Assembly: GCF_001273755.1 (NCBI RefSeq)
Contig: NZ_LGYA01000001.1
Span: forward strand, 3,241,177 to 3,305,176
Source: Peribacillus butanolivorans
GTDB lineage: Bacteria > Bacillota > Bacilli > Bacillales > DSM-1321
DNA length: 64,000 nucleotides
Reading direction: 5' to 3'
Each line of letters opens with the position of its first letter. The stretch's first letter is position 1. Position numbers and translations under genes: made by a program. A model generated the notes under the pieces. It was not told where the DNA came from. It saw nothing but the letters and a program-made list of their open reading frames with translations, and did no database searches. Positions 11,215-21,623 of this stretch are shown here, piece by piece.

Positions 11215-12351
11215 TTATTTTAGTTTTTTCAATTGATCACCAATCATTTCACCCAGCTGAAAGCCCTTTGTTTCTTCAGGGAGTTCATAATCTGATGTGT
11301 AATTGGACTGAGGATCTTCAAGTTCTTTGATGCTCAATGATAAGCGGTGTTCTTTTTCATTGACATCAAGAACTTTCACTTCGACAGACTGACCTTCTTT
11401 TAACACTTCCTGCGGTGTTGCTATATGTTTGTGTGAAATCTGCGAAATATGAACAAGTCCTTCTACTCCCGGGAAAATCTCCACGAATGCTCCGAAAGAA
11501 ACAAGGCGTTTCACGATGCCCTTTTGTGTAGATCCTTTCGCGGCTTTATCAGAAATATCTGTCCAAGGCCCCGGAAGAGTATCTTTTATGGATAGTGAAA
11601 TCCTTTCATTATCGCGATCAATAGAAAGAACTTTCACCTGCACTTCATCGCCTTCGGTAACGACATCTGATGCCTTATCTACATGCTCATGAGAAAGCTG
11701 AGAAATATGGACAAGTCCGTCTACCCCTCCAATATCGACAAATGCACCAAAGTCGGTAATCCTTTGTACTGTTCCATGGAGTACTTGCCCGCTTTCAATT
11801 GTATCAAGAACATTTGCTTTTTGTTTTTCTTTTAGATCTTGTATGACTGCCCGATGGGAGAGAATTAAACGATTCTTATCCTTCTCAAGCTCAACAATCT
11901 TGAATGTTAAAGTTTTGTTTTTGTAATCAGAAAAGTCTTCAACGAAGTAGTCTTCTACTAAAGAAGCTGGAACAAAACCACGTACGCCTAGATCTACAAC
12001 AAGACCGCCTTTGACAACATCTTTTACTTCTGCCTCAAATACGTCTCCGTTTTCAAATTTTTGTTCCAGGTCATCCCATGCTTTTAACGCATCAATTTTA
12101 CGTTTTGATAGAATAAGAGCTTCTTCTTCTACTTTAATAACTTCAAGCTCCAATATATCACCCTCCGAAACGGCATCTGACGCCTTTTCGACATGAAGGC
12201 TCGACAGCTCACTGATAGGAATAATTCCATCTGACTTGCTGTTTTCTACATCTACAATAACCTGTTTTTCTTCTACCTTTGAAACGGTTGCTTTTACTTG
12301 ATCCCCAACTTTGTAATTGTTCACTTCTACCTGATTCATATCTTCTGTCAT
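11215..12351 (-). CDS. ypfD: S1-domain RNA-binding protein YpfD (ribosomal S1-like)
   Basis: A 378-residue protein with four consecutive S1 (OB-fold) repeats beginning near residues 14, 100, 185 and 270. The last two end in repeated GLVHISQ(L/I)SH segments. Bacilli carry this four-repeat form in place of the six-repeat Gram-negative S1. The ATG at 12349-12351 (MTEDMNQ) is chosen because AAGGAGG lies 7 nt upstream; the frame is open 19 codons further but without such a site. It is upstream of fni. The role in translation or RNA binding is taken from the family. Confidence 0.88.
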   Translation of the reverse strand: MTEDMNQVEVNNYKVGDQVKATVSKVEEKQVIVDVENSKSDGIIPISELSSLHVEKASDAVSEGDILELEVIKVEEEALILSKRKIDALKAWDDLEQKFENGDVFEAEVKDVVKGGLVVDLGVRGFVPASLVEDYFVEDFSDYKNKTLTFKIVELEKDKNRLILSHRAVIQDLKEKQKANVLDTIESGQVLHGTVQRITDFGAFVDIGGVDGLVHISQLSHEHVDKASDVVTEGDEVQVKVLSIDRDNERISLSIKDTLPGPWTDISDKAAKGSTQKGIVKRLVSFGAFVEIFPGVEGLVHISQISHKHIATPQEVLKEGQSVEVKVLDVNEKEHRLSLSIKELEDPQSNYTSDYELPEETKGFQLGEMIGDQLKKLK

Positions 12352-12567
12352 TACTAACTCCTCCTTAACCCATGACTGATCAGCAAATTTCCTCTTCATC
12401 GGCCACATATTTTATTTAAAGTGGTTCAATAAAAACACTTTCCTAATAAAGATAAAAACAGCTTTTTTTTAGAGTAACAAGGTTTTTTTCCTTTTCATCC
12501 CTAAAACGGAACTATACCCCTATTTTATAAATTCTAACAAAATCATAAAATTGTCAAGTATGAAGGA

Positions 12568-13155
12568 TTATTTATGCTCAGAAATCAATTTTCCGATTTG
12601 GTCCATAATAATCTTGGTTGCTTCATCGGCTGAAATCTTTTTTTCCCTATATTCAGTGAAATTTATTGGTGGACCATAAACCACTTTTAATGGTCGCAAA
12701 AACTTATAGGGACCAATAATTGCACAAGGTATAATTACCGCATCAGAACGCAATGCGAAAAACCCAGCTCCAGCCATACCTTCTCCCAATTCACCTGTCT
12801 TACTTCTAGTCCCTTCCGGAAACAGTCCAAGCACCTTACCTTCTTTTAAAAGCTTTAAACCTTTTCTAAGAGATTCCCGATCACTATTTCCCCGCTTTAC
12901 GGGAAAGGCATTTACTCTTGGTAAAATACCCTTTAAAACTGGTGCTTGAAACAACTCTTCCTTCGCCATGAAGTGAATATCCCTTGGAGACGTTATGCCA
13001 ACTATAGGAGGATCCAAATTATCAATGTGATTGGCACAAATCAATACCCCTCCATCTTTAGGGAAATGTTCCTTCCCAAGCGTTTTAACCCTATACGAAG
13101 GCATTAAAACGCTTTTAACGACGTTTTTGGCAAATGTGTAAAAATCCAATTTCAT
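12568..13155 (-). CDS. plsC: 1-acyl-sn-glycerol-3-phosphate acyltransferase
   Basis: A 195-residue membrane-associated acyltransferase that makes phosphatidic acid from lysophosphatidic acid. Motif I, NHIDNLD (NHX4D), lies near residue 42 and motif III, FPEGTRS, near residue 113. Its start codon overlaps the cmk stop (ATGA), so the two are translationally coupled. A GAGAGG site lies in the end of cmk. Substrate preference cannot be read from the sequence. Confidence 0.9.
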   Translation of the reverse strand: MKLDFYTFAKNVVKSVLMPSYRVKTLGKEHFPKDGGVLICANHIDNLDPPIVGITSPRDIHFMAKEELFQAPVLKGILPRVNAFPVKRGNSDRESLRKGLKLLKEGKVLGLFPEGTRSKTGELGEGMAGAGFFALRSDAVIIPCAIIGPYKFLRPLKVVYGPPINFTEYREKKISADEATKIIMDQIGKLISEHK

Positions 13156-13826
13156 CTTTTCCTCTCTTCTATCAAAGACATGATACTTTCTGCCACTTCT
13201 TGAATTGATAATGAAGTCGTATCAATTTCTATAGCATCTGTTGCCTTTTTCAGGGGAGCTACTTCGCGTTCCGAGTCCAGCTTGTCCCTTGTTGCAATTT
13301 CTTCTCTTAACTTTTCAATATCGGATGGGAAACCTTTTAAAATATTTTCTTGATGTCTCCGCTGAGCTCGTTCATCTACAGAGGCAATTAGAAATACTTT
13401 TACTTCGGCATTAGGTAACACATGTGTCCCGATATCTCTACCATCCATGACAACTCCACCATTTTCACCAAAATTCTGCTGCCTACGCACCATTTCTTCT
13501 CGGATGCTCCGGTGCTTCGCCACTTCTGATACAGATCCAGTCACTTCATTGTTTCTTATTTGGGCTGTAACGTTTTCATTATCTAAGAACACCAACTGCC
13601 CATTTTCACTCGGTCTTAATTCAATTTCTGTATTAATAAGAATCTCAAATAGAGCTTGTTCATCATTCAGAGGAATCTGATGATTCAGAGCTTTATAGGT
13701 TAAGGCCCTGTACATTGCACCTGTATCCACATATATGTAATTGAACTTTTCTGCAACAATTTTAGCAACCGTACTTTTTCCAGCAGCAGCTGGTCCATCG
13801 ATTGCAACTGATAATTTTTTTTCCAT
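13152..13826 (-). CDS. cmk: cytidylate kinase
   Basis: A 224-residue CMP/dCMP kinase, matching the B. subtilis length. The P-loop is [10 protein letters not shown] near the N-terminus. The [10 protein letters not shown] substrate segment, the [10 protein letters not shown] motif and a lid rich in arginine (RAQRRHQE) follow. The ATG at 13824-13826 has GGGAGG just upstream; the frame is open 43 codons further but that extension is not like the family. It forms an operon with plsC. Confidence 0.95.
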   Translation of the reverse strand: MEKKLSVAIDGPAAAGKSTVAKIVAEKFNYIYVDTGAMYRALTYKALNHQIPLNDEQALFEILINTEIELRPSENGQLVFLDNENVTAQIRNNEVTGSVSEVAKHRSIREEMVRRQQNFGENGGVVMDGRDIGTHVLPNAEVKVFLIASVDERAQRRHQENILKGFPSDIEKLREEIATRDKLDSEREVAPLKKATDAIEIDTTSLSIQEVAESIMSLIEERKR

Positions 13827-13993
13827 AAATCCTCCCAAGAATCCTACAATCATGCTGATTATTTTATACCCTTTCATTTTATCACAATTAACGGGAAAAT
13901 CATTAATAAAAGGGCGTGTACATCCAAATTCGCTTTTGTATACTTTCGATTTCAAAGGCCATTAATAGTTTTCCTTCCAGAAAAAAACTTCAT

Positions 13994-14018
13994 ACAAAAA
14001 AAAGCGGATTGGCCGCTT
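13994..14018 (-). terminator. ypfB terminator
   Basis: An AAAGCGG-N5-CCGCTTT stem followed by a T-run on the minus strand directly abuts the ypfB stop codon. Confidence 0.75.
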
Positions 14019-14204
14019 TTATTTTGATATTCCATTGAAGGTTTCAATGATTTTCGTATAATTATTGCTATTGACACCTTCATACCTTGAGAGCTTAGTT
14101 AATTCGAAGATATGATCCTCCCTGCTCAAAAGGAACTGAAAAAAGAACAAACAGACCAGTTGGATAATAATCACTTTAATTAACAGCCTTTCAAATGTTT
14201 TCAT
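14019..14204 (-). CDS. ypfB: YpfB-like small membrane protein (DUF5359)
   Basis: A 61-residue protein with one N-terminal hydrophobic segment (LLIKVIIIQLVCLFFFQFLL) after a MKTFERL start. The ATG at 14202-14204 has AAGGAG 6 nt upstream, so the six upstream codons are excluded. Position between cmk and motI matches B. subtilis ypfB, whose function is unknown. Confidence 0.7.
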   Translation of the reverse strand: MKTFERLLIKVIIIQLVCLFFFQFLLSREDHIFELTKLSRYEGVNSNNYTKIIETFNGISK

Positions 14205-14262
14205 AAGCTGCTCCTTCCACACTGATTATCTTATCAGTATGGAAAGAATCGCTGTTTTTCAT

Positions 14263-14922
14263 TCAAACATACAACCTTTTTTTCTTTAAATCCACTTGCT
14301 TTTCAAAAATAAATTTCATTAATGTTTGTACATCATTTTTCGTTGGTTCAATGAATTGTATGTGCAGTAGCATATTACACTGGTCTTTCTCAGTTACTCG
14401 AATGACTCGACTTTTTAACCGCAAGTAGTTGATTTGCCCTGATTTTAGAGTAAGAGCCATCCACAGATATAATTGTGAATCCGATTTTATATTTGCACCT
14501 TTTATAAGCCTGATAGAAGCTCCGCCGGCACTTATGTCCTCAGTAAGTGCACGAAATGGAGTAAACTCAGAATGTTCGGGATGGATGGCTGTATCAAGCG
14601 TTACATCAAGACGAACGTAATGCCTTCTTTGAATCTTCACAAATGTTTCTACATCCGGCAATAGTAGTTGCATCATCGGTATCTGACCTTTCACTTTTCC
14701 TAAAACCTCCGACTCAAAAACATATACAGCCTGTTCCTTATTAGAAAATGTAACGTTCACTTGAGTTCCGTCTACAAGAAATGCATTTTTTCCAGTCGCT
14801 AAATTGATGGGAAAGTCTATATAAACACACCCAGCTTCCATTTCTACAACCATACATTTGAACTTTTCATTTTGAGAAGAATATATCTGTTCCAGTATTA
14901 ATATATCGCCAATATTAATCAT
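14263..14922 (-). CDS. motI: PilZ-domain c-di-GMP receptor, flagellar brake MotI/YpfA
   Basis: A 219-residue protein with an N-terminal YcgR-type beta domain and a C-terminal PilZ domain. The c-di-GMP binding motifs are RRHYVR (RxxxR) and DISAGG (D/NxSxxG). In B. subtilis the c-di-GMP-bound protein binds MotA and stops flagellar rotation. The start at 14922 (MINIGDILILEQ) matches the family N-terminus; an ATG 18 codons upstream is possible but also has only a weak ribosome binding site. Confidence 0.85.
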   Translation of the reverse strand: MINIGDILILEQIYSSQNEKFKCMVVEMEAGCVYIDFPINLATGKNAFLVDGTQVNVTFSNKEQAVYVFESEVLGKVKGQIPMMQLLLPDVETFVKIQRRHYVRLDVTLDTAIHPEHSEFTPFRALTEDISAGGASIRLIKGANIKSDSQLYLWMALTLKSGQINYLRLKSRVIRVTEKDQCNMLLHIQFIEPTKNDVQTLMKFIFEKQVDLKKKRLYV

Positions 14923-15043
14923 TGTGATTTCCACGTCCTCGCATTCTATGATAGCCACTAAAGAAGGAGATTGCATAAGAATTTCCCAATAATTTTTCCC
15001 ACATAATCCATAAAATAGTTTATATTATTATGTCATGAAATAA

Positions 15044-15075
15044 GAAAAAGGGAAAGTGACTAGGCACATTTCCCT
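15044..15075 (-). terminator. ypeB terminator
   Basis: A stem AGGGAAA(x)TG/CA(x)TTTCCCT followed by TTTTTC on the minus strand lies about 30 nt past the ypeB stop. Confidence 0.75.
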
Positions 15076-15106
15076 ATGATAGTAAGTAAAGTAAATTTTT
15101 AGAGAA

Positions 15107-16462
15107 TTACATTAAATTTTCGTATATTGGCTCGGAATTTTTTAGTTTTTCCACTTTTTCTTCTTGGCCGTTATCAGCATTAATGAAAATACGGTATGTA
15201 TCTTCTTTAATCGTACCAAGAAATTCATAACAGAGTACTTCATCGCCAATATCATTAATGATTAACGCTTTCCCTTGATCCATTATTTTAACATTTAAGT
15301 TAATTTTTTTCTTTGCTTCTTCCTCAGAAATTTTTGGGTTTCCAATTTCCCTAACCTTATGTGATTTTAAAAACTCGTCTGCTGAAAATCCTATAACAGA
15401 TCCATCATCCAATGCTATTTTAACCTTGACTGAATCCGGATAGATCTTGACTCCATCTATTGATGTCACGAAATTTAACAGAGCGATATTATCGTATTGT
15501 GCACTTTCAAACAATTCAAGTGAACTGAAATCATGTTCTTTTAAAAAATCTGCGGCTTTAGTATATGCCTGATTCAAATCAATATTTGTTTTGTTAACGT
15601 CCCTATTATTGATATACCAAATTGGATAACCGCCTTTTTTGGTCAAATCCATATTCACTTCGTTATTGGTATCCTTATCAAGAATGCTTACACTGTAAAA
15701 TCCGTAATCGGAACCTTTGCCGTTTTCTTCAACATTCACCTTCAAATTTCCGTTTTTAATATGGGCATAGCCTTTTGCAACATCAACAGCTTCTTCTTTT
15801 GTATAGACTTTACCTTCTAAATTTTTGTAATTTTCCTCCTTCTGTTGTACAGAAGTAAAAGTCGGATTCATCTCATTTGTTTCCCCATACCCAGATACTT
15901 TTTTCTCTACCGTTTTTAATCCGTCGATGATCGTGTTATCCGAATTTTCTTTTCCTGATGCAAGAGCCATTTCGACATCCATCCAGCGTAAATTGTTTTT
16001 AAGGACTAGATATTGCACTTTTCTTAACTCGTCCTGGATGTCACCTGCCTGGGTGTACAAGGATTGTAAAGTCGAATATTCCTTATCATTCAATGGTTCT
16101 TTTTCAAGGTCACGTACAGCTGTTTTATAACTGAAGTCCGCAATTTTCGATAAAAATTCTTCCGTTTTATTGAATGGGAGCAGGGTCAACGGCAGCTGTC
16201 CAACATCACTTTGGGCTTCGGAAGTGATACGCCATACATCGGTTAAGGCCGGACTTAATGAATATCGAGAATTCATAGCCAATGTGCTGCCGACTTTATC
16301 ATGCAATAAGTCTACTTGATAGCTTAAATCATGAAAGGCCCGCTGATACGTGTTTTCCGCATTGATTAATACAGCATTTTTTTCCTTATGTTCTTGATAG
16401 CCCCAGAATGCGGTTCCTGCAACGACTACAACAAGCAGGACAATCACTATATTCCTGATCAT
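15107..16462 (-). CDS. ypeB: germination protein YpeB
   Basis: A 451-residue spore protein. It has an N-terminal membrane segment (IVIVLLVVVVAGTAFW), a helical region to about residue 200 and PepSY-type repeats in the C-terminal half, each with an EEA(V/K/D).A/I pattern. YpeB is needed to place and stabilise the cortex-lytic enzyme SleB in the spore. It lies 14 nt after sleB in the same operon, which is expressed in the forespore in B. subtilis. A terminator follows. Confidence 0.93.
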   Translation of the reverse strand: MIRNIVIVLLVVVVAGTAFWGYQEHKEKNAVLINAENTYQRAFHDLSYQVDLLHDKVGSTLAMNSRYSLSPALTDVWRITSEAQSDVGQLPLTLLPFNKTEEFLSKIADFSYKTAVRDLEKEPLNDKEYSTLQSLYTQAGDIQDELRKVQYLVLKNNLRWMDVEMALASGKENSDNTIIDGLKTVEKKVSGYGETNEMNPTFTSVQQKEENYKNLEGKVYTKEEAVDVAKGYAHIKNGNLKVNVEENGKGSDYGFYSVSILDKDTNNEVNMDLTKKGGYPIWYINNRDVNKTNIDLNQAYTKAADFLKEHDFSSLELFESAQYDNIALLNFVTSIDGVKIYPDSVKVKIALDDGSVIGFSADEFLKSHKVREIGNPKISEEEAKKKINLNVKIMDQGKALIINDIGDEVLCYEFLGTIKEDTYRIFINADNGQEEKVEKLKNSEPIYENLM

Positions 16463-16476
16463 TTTCCTTCACCTCT

Positions 16477-17328
16477 TTACTTACAAAAGATATGTTTTCC
16501 GATTCTTTTAATTTGTTCTCTTGACCAGATCCACTTACTTGTTGCCGTATCGGGATTAAAGTAATATTCTGCATTACCGCTTGGATCCCAACCATTGATA
16601 GCATCCACGACGGCTTCTTTTGCCCTTTCGTTTGGTGTCAGCCAAATCTGTCCATCCGCAACAGCCGTAAAGGCCCCAGGTTCAAAAATCACTCCCGAAA
16701 TGGTATTCGGGAAAGATACACTCTCTACCCTATTTAAAATTACGGCTGCAACAGCAACTTGACCGGTATATGGCTCCCCCCGCGCCTCGCCATATACGGC
16801 ATTGGCCATCAGTTGTATATCATTCTGAGAGTATCCGCCCGGAAGATTCGCTGCTGTAGCAGTTTTGGAGGGTGTTTTTTCGGATGGAGCTTTGCCTCCA
16901 CTTGGCTTAGATCCTGATGCATTCCCCTTCACTTTTACCTGCTTTTCAATATCGACTCCTCCATAATACGTAAACTCGTTACCTTTATTAATCTGTTCGT
17001 GAACAAATTTACTATTAAAATTAGAGGCATTTGCCAACTTCTGTTTTGTAGAGGACCCGGCAAAGCCATCGATTGGAAGTCCGAAATCTTGTTGAAAGTT
17101 TCGAAGTGCCCAATAAGTACCCCAGCCATAGACTCCATCAATCTTTCCATGATAGTATCCAATGTTTTGTAACCGTGCTTGAAGTTCAATTACATCATCA
17201 CCAACCGCGCCTTTTTGAATAACTTGGCTCGAAAAGGCATTTGTTCTTGTTTCCGGGAAAATTCCGAAACAAATCGTTATACACGAAAACAGCAAAAGCC
17301 ATTTCCATTTTGACGAAATTCCTTTCAT
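16477..17328 (-). CDS. sleB: spore cortex-lytic enzyme SleB
   Basis: A 283-residue lytic transglycosylase that degrades cortex peptidoglycan during germination. A signal peptide (WKWLLLFSCITICFGIFP) comes first. A peptidoglycan-binding domain (about 35-95: GDDVIELQARLQNIGYY, DGVYGWGTYWALRNFQ) and a low-complexity SKPSGGK linker follow. The C-terminal hydrolase_2 domain begins QLMANAVYGEARGEP, where the EARGE glutamate is catalytic in the family. The ATG at 17326-17328 is preferred over a GTG that abuts the AGAGGAG site. The next gene is its partner ypeB. Confidence 0.94.
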   Translation of the reverse strand: MKGISSKWKWLLLFSCITICFGIFPETRTNAFSSQVIQKGAVGDDVIELQARLQNIGYYHGKIDGVYGWGTYWALRNFQQDFGLPIDGFAGSSTKQKLANASNFNSKFVHEQINKGNEFTYYGGVDIEKQVKVKGNASGSKPSGGKAPSEKTPSKTATAANLPGGYSQNDIQLMANAVYGEARGEPYTGQVAVAAVILNRVESVSFPNTISGVIFEPGAFTAVADGQIWLTPNERAKEAVVDAINGWDPSGNAEYYFNPDTATSKWIWSREQIKRIGKHIFCK

Positions 17329-17403
17329 CAAAAACACTCCTCTTTTTCTTGAATTAATGTAATTCTATTTTCTTCTTAACTGGCTTTTTTATTCCAAACC
17401 AAT

Positions 17404-17439
17404 AAAAAACGGAGCGGGCAAAATATGCCAGCACTCCGT
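17404..17439 (-). terminator. prsW terminator
   Basis: An ACGGAG...CTCCGT stem with an inner GC.GGC/GCC pairing is followed by TTTTTATT on the minus strand. Confidence 0.8.
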
Positions 17440-17453
17440 CATAGAAATATATA

Positions 17454-18140
17454 TTACTTACTAAGAAAATGATTTTGAGAAAGTTTTTCTGCATGAAACT
17501 CAGACAATAAACGAGCTTTTTTTACTTTTTTCATACCTAACCACCATAAGTAAATCATAAATGGCAAGATAAAATACACCCAAAATTTTTGTGATATTAA
17601 AATATAGTCATAAACCCCATGTAGCAAGATTGGTATGACAAGTGCCAAGAATAAATAGGACCTATTATTCGAAGTAGAAAATTTCGCCTTGCCCAAATAG
17701 TACCCCATGATTACACCGAATAAAGCGTGACTTGATACAGGGAGAATAGCTCTGATAAAAGCATGTTCTACTCCATTGGCCAGCAAATACATTATATTTT
17801 CCATTGTGGCAAATCCAAGGGAGACTGCTGCACCATAGACGATTCCATCATATGGCTCATCAAAGGCTATATGTTGATATATTACATATATGAGTATGAA
17901 CCACTTGAAAAATTCTTCAAGCAATGCAGCCCATAAAAAAGCATTAGCAAAATCGGTATTTAAAATATGTTCCGTTTCAAGCACATATTGGATAAACATA
18001 ATCGGCAGAACAAGGAAGACACCGAAGAAAAAAGTTTTGATGACAACCGAAATGGGTTCGGTTTCATATTGATCTTTCAAATAGAAATAGCTGAGCAGCG
18101 CCAACCCTGGCGCAATAGCTGCTGACAACATGACCAGCAT
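17454..18140 (-). CDS. prsW: intramembrane site-1 protease PrsW
   Basis: A 228-residue multi-span membrane protease of the same superfamily as CPBP proteases. In B. subtilis it makes the first cut in the anti-sigma factor RsiW. Visible family segments are the N-terminal [20 protein letters not shown], the EE catalytic pair in [11 protein letters not shown], the [18 protein letters not shown] motif and [16 protein letters not shown]. The start at 18140 ([12 protein letters not shown]) matches B. subtilis and has GAGGG upstream. Neither sigW nor rsiW is in the window. Confidence 0.92.
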   Translation of the reverse strand: MLVMLSAAIAPGLALLSYFYLKDQYETEPISVVIKTFFFGVFLVLPIMFIQYVLETEHILNTDFANAFLWAALLEEFFKWFILIYVIYQHIAFDEPYDGIVYGAAVSLGFATMENIMYLLANGVEHAFIRAILPVSSHALFGVIMGYYLGKAKFSTSNNRSYLFLALVIPILLHGVYDYILISQKFWVYFILPFMIYLWWLGMKKVKKARLLSEFHAEKLSQNHFLSK

Positions 18141-18237
18141 AAGCTGACCCTCTTTTCTTTTTCTTTTTCTTAATCGTACCACGGAATGCAGAAAAACTAA
18201 ATCTAAGAATCAAAGTCTTTCTACATTTTTTAATTCC

Positions 18238-19203
18238 TCAGTACTTAAAGAATTTTTCATCTACGGTGTGTTCACTGGATAGAACGACAGCTAACTTAAT
18301 TCTTGCTTTCTTGCTGTCATAGTCAGCACCTAATATTACTCCACGTTGTTTTAGATCAAATGCGCTACCTTCATAATCATAAGCTGGATATACTTTTCCT
18401 TCTTCCGCACTTGTAGTCATGACGATAGTAACACCATTATCGATTGCCTCTTGGATGGCAGGAACCATTTCCGGTGTAACCTGTCCCCTGCCAACACCTT
18501 CGAGCACGATACCCTTAGCGCCTTTTTTGACCGAAGCTTCTATAAAAAGGCCATCAGCGCCAGTATGGCACTTGATGATATCCACCCTAGGGATACGATG
18601 ATGGATATCAAAGCACTCCCGATGTAGTGGTTTTTGATATATGCTAACGATATCGTTATCAATAATACCTAAATACCCATAGCCAAAAGATTCAAATCCT
18701 TGCAAATTGGAAGCATGTACTTTTTTTACATATTTTGCTGAATAGATTCTTTCATTAAAAACAACAACCACACCAACGTCATAAAGCAATTCACTCGCCG
18801 CGCATAATATTGAATTTCTTAAATTCGAATACACATCAGTTCCAACATCTTTAGGAGATCGCTGAGAACCAGTTAAAACAATTGGGCGTTGATCCTTAAT
18901 CGTAACATCCAAGAAATAAGCCGTTTCTTCTAATGTATCCGTACCGTGAGTTACGACAATTCCAGTAACATCTGGATCCTCCAATTCTTTTTGAATTGCA
19001 CATTTAAGTTTTTCCATTTTCCCAAAACCCATGGACATACTAGAAATCCGGAAAAGGTCTACAACTTTCATTTCAATATGGTTTGGTAGTTTGCAAAGTG
19101 ATGCTAACTCTATCCCGCTTAACGCACCAGAAGCCAACATACCATTCGTGGTTTCTTTACTGGCGATTGTTCCACCTGTTGTTATTAATGATATTTTCTC
19201 CAT
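18238..19203 (-). CDS. ansA: L-asparaginase
   Basis: A 321-residue enzyme hydrolysing asparagine to aspartate and ammonia. The two threonine motifs are LITTGGTIAS (near residue 7) and VVTHGTDTLEETAYFLD (near 84). The LTGSQRSPKDVGTDVYSNLRNS segment and the C-terminal EGVGRGQV also fit the bacterial asparaginase family. No signal peptide is visible, suggesting a cytosolic enzyme. An AGGAGC site precedes the ATG. B. subtilis has no asparaginase between prsW and ypdA, so this gene is extra relative to that order. The symbol is a family label. Confidence 0.85.
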   Translation of the reverse strand: MEKISLITTGGTIASKETTNGMLASGALSGIELASLCKLPNHIEMKVVDLFRISSMSMGFGKMEKLKCAIQKELEDPDVTGIVVTHGTDTLEETAYFLDVTIKDQRPIVLTGSQRSPKDVGTDVYSNLRNSILCAASELLYDVGVVVVFNERIYSAKYVKKVHASNLQGFESFGYGYLGIIDNDIVSIYQKPLHRECFDIHHRIPRVDIIKCHTGADGLFIEASVKKGAKGIVLEGVGRGQVTPEMVPAIQEAIDNGVTIVMTTSAEEGKVYPAYDYEGSAFDLKQRGVILGADYDSKKARIKLAVVLSSEHTVDEKFFKY

Positions 19204-19226
19204 ACTTTCAGCTCCTGTAATAAAAA

Positions 19227-20195
19227 TTACTTTTCCTTAACAGCCAAATGGTATGCAATCAAGCCTCCATGAAACCGACCATTTTCAATGAAGATTTCAT
19301 TCGCATTATTTCCAGCTGCTAGAACTCCAGCAATATAGATACCTTCAATGTTCGTCTCCATCGTTTCCTCATTATAAGTAGGCCTTCCTGTCTCCTCGTC
19401 AATTTTGATGCCCATTGATGCTAAAAATGAATGATCAGGATGATATCCAGTCATTGCAAACACAAAATCATTTTTAATAACCTTTTCCTCGTTACCTACG
19501 TGATAAATGACACTCTCCTCTGTGATCTCATCAATAACCGCATTAAATTCCATCATAATTGTCCCATTACGGACTAATGATTCAAATTCAGGGAGAATCC
19601 ATGGTTTAATTTTTGAAGAGAATTCTGAGCCTCTATACAGGACTGTAACTCTTGCCCCTGACTTGACCAACTCCAGCGCTGCATCTACACTTGAGTTTTT
19701 ACCACCGATGACTGTAACATCACAGTTAAAGTACGGATGACCCTCCTTGAAATAATGAAACACTTTAGGAAGCTGCTCACCGGGAATACACATATAATTA
19801 GGATGATCATAATAACCGGTCGATACGATGACTCGCAAAGCTGTATAGTCGCCTTTTGATGTCCGGACTAAAAATTTACCATTATCCTGTTTTTCCACTT
19901 TTTCCACTTTTTCGAACTTATTCACACGCAGTTCTTTCCTTCTAGCTACCTCCCTATAATAGGCAAGTGCCTGATTACGGACAGGCTTACGGTTTTCCGT
20001 GATAAAAGCCGTGTCACCAATCTCCAATTTTTCACTTGAACTAAAAAAGGTTTGATGTGTTGGATACCGGTATATGGAATCCACCACATTGCCTTTTTCA
20101 ATGATTAGAGACTGTATCCCCACTTCCTTCAGGGCAATTGCAGCAGCCAATCCACATGGACCTCCACCTATGATAATTACTTCTTCATAATTCAT
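19227..20195 (-). CDS. ypdA: bacillithiol-disulfide reductase YpdA
   Basis: A 322-residue flavoprotein. It carries an N-terminal FAD motif (IIGGGPCGLAAAIALKE), an NADPH motif (VTVIGGKNSSVDAALELVKSGA) and a C-terminal GIYIAGVLAAGNNANEIFIENGRFHG segment. A cysteine lies in the first GGGPCG, a YpdA hallmark. The family reduces oxidised bacillithiol in Firmicutes. A GTGGAG site precedes the ATG. It lies downstream of gudB after a terminator and 24 nt upstream of the asparaginase, so the two are probably cotranscribed. Confidence 0.88.
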   Translation of the reverse strand: MNYEEVIIIGGGPCGLAAAIALKEVGIQSLIIEKGNVVDSIYRYPTHQTFFSSSEKLEIGDTAFITENRKPVRNQALAYYREVARRKELRVNKFEKVEKVEKQDNGKFLVRTSKGDYTALRVIVSTGYYDHPNYMCIPGEQLPKVFHYFKEGHPYFNCDVTVIGGKNSSVDAALELVKSGARVTVLYRGSEFSSKIKPWILPEFESLVRNGTIMMEFNAVIDEITEESVIYHVGNEEKVIKNDFVFAMTGYHPDHSFLASMGIKIDEETGRPTYNEETMETNIEGIYIAGVLAAGNNANEIFIENGRFHGGLIAYHLAVKEK

Positions 20196-20240
20196 TTATA
20201 CTCCACTGCCTTCCTACTCACTATGTAATTCTTTCTCTAA

Positions 20241-20280
20241 AAAAAATAAAAACTCCTATCAATACATGATAGGAGTTTTT
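20241..20280 (-). terminator. gudB terminator
   Basis: A near-perfect stem (AAAACTCCTATCA/TGATAGGAGTTTT) with a T-rich run on the minus strand lies between gudB and ypdA. The T-runs on both sides would let it act in either direction. Confidence 0.85.
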
Positions 20281-20345
20281 ACAAATCTTTTCAATGATAA
20301 TGCAATGAACGCATTTATTCGTTTACAATCCAGGCTTTGAACCTA

Positions 20346-21623
20346 TTAGATCCAGCCACGGAAACGTGAAGCTTCAGCCATTTTTCTTACACCAATCATA
20401 TAAGCGGCAAGACGCATATCAACTCGTCTAGATTGTGCAAGTTCGTAAATATTATTAAAAGATTTCACAAGGATTTTTTCAAGCTTTTCGTCCACTTCTT
20501 CTTCAGACCAGTAATATCCTTGATTATTTTGCACCCATTCGAAGTAAGAAACGGTAACTCCGCCAGCAGAAGCCAGGACATCAGGTACAAGTAATATGCC
20601 ACGATCCGTTAAGATTTGTGTCGCTTCAATTGTTGTTGGACCATTTGCTGCCTCGACAACGATAGAAGCTTTAATATCTGCAGCATTTTCTTCCGTAATT
20701 TGATTTTCAATAGCAGCCGGAACTAAAATATCGCAATCCAATTCAAGCAGCTCTTTATTTGAGATTGTGCTTTTAAACAATTTAGTCACGGTTCCGAAAC
20801 TGTCTCTACGATCTAGAAGATAGTCGATATCCAAGCCTTCAGGATCATGCAGAGCACCATAGGCGTCTGAAATCCCAATCACCTTAGCACCTGCATCGTG
20901 CATGAATTTAGCTAAGAAACTACCAGCGTTACCAAATCCTTGAATAACAACTCGTGCCCCTTTAATATCAATTCCGCGCTTTTTCGCAGCTTCATTAATA
21001 CAGATAGTTACACCTTTTGCAGTTGCAGACTCACGGCCATGAGAACCACCAAGTACAAGCGGTTTACCCGTAATGAATCCTGGTGAGTTGAATTCATCCA
21101 TACGGCTATATTCATCCATCATCCACGCCATGATCTGGGAATTAGTAAATACATCAGGTGCCGGGATATCTTTTGTCGGACCTACGATTTGACTGATAGC
21201 ACGGACATAGCCCCGGCTTAGTCTTTCCAGCTCACGGAAGGACATATTACGAGGATCACAAACGATTCCACCTTTACCTCCGCCATAAGGCAAATCAACG
21301 ATGCCACATTTCAAACTCATCCAAATGGACAATGCCTTTACTTCTCGTTCTGTCACATTAGGGTGAAAACGGATGCCACCTTTTGTTGGTCCAACAGCAT
21401 CATTATGCTGTGCCCTGTAACCCGTGAAAATTTTAACTGAACCATCATCCATACGTATTGGCATCTTCACGGTTAATAAACGTAAAGGTTCCTTTAAGAG
21501 CTCGTATACCTCTTCAGGATAACCCAGCTTGTCTAACGCTTTATGTATAACAGTCTGGGTAGACCTCAATACGTCGTGTTTTTCTTCCTCATTTACAGGG
21601 CCATTACCTTTTGCCGATTCCAT
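20346..21623 (-). CDS. gudB: NAD-specific glutamate dehydrogenase
   Basis: A 425-residue hexameric enzyme that oxidises glutamate to 2-oxoglutarate and ammonia. The active-site segment KCGIVDLPYGGGKGGI, GPTKGGIRFHP, the DIPAPDVFTNSQIM region and the Rossmann motif VIQGFGNAGS are present. The ATG at 21621-21623 has AGGAGGT upstream; a TTG one codon earlier is not needed. The EVKALSIWMS region carries no 9-bp duplication like the one that inactivates gudB in laboratory B. subtilis, so the enzyme should be active. Confidence 0.93.
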   Translation of the reverse strand: MESAKGNGPVNEEEKHDVLRSTQTVIHKALDKLGYPEEVYELLKEPLRLLTVKMPIRMDDGSVKIFTGYRAQHNDAVGPTKGGIRFHPNVTEREVKALSIWMSLKCGIVDLPYGGGKGGIVCDPRNMSFRELERLSRGYVRAISQIVGPTKDIPAPDVFTNSQIMAWMMDEYSRMDEFNSPGFITGKPLVLGGSHGRESATAKGVTICINEAAKKRGIDIKGARVVIQGFGNAGSFLAKFMHDAGAKVIGISDAYGALHDPEGLDIDYLLDRRDSFGTVTKLFKSTISNKELLELDCDILVPAAIENQITEENAADIKASIVVEAANGPTTIEATQILTDRGILLVPDVLASAGGVTVSYFEWVQNNQGYYWSEEEVDEKLEKILVKSFNNIYELAQSRRVDMRLAAYMIGVRKMAEASRFRGWI

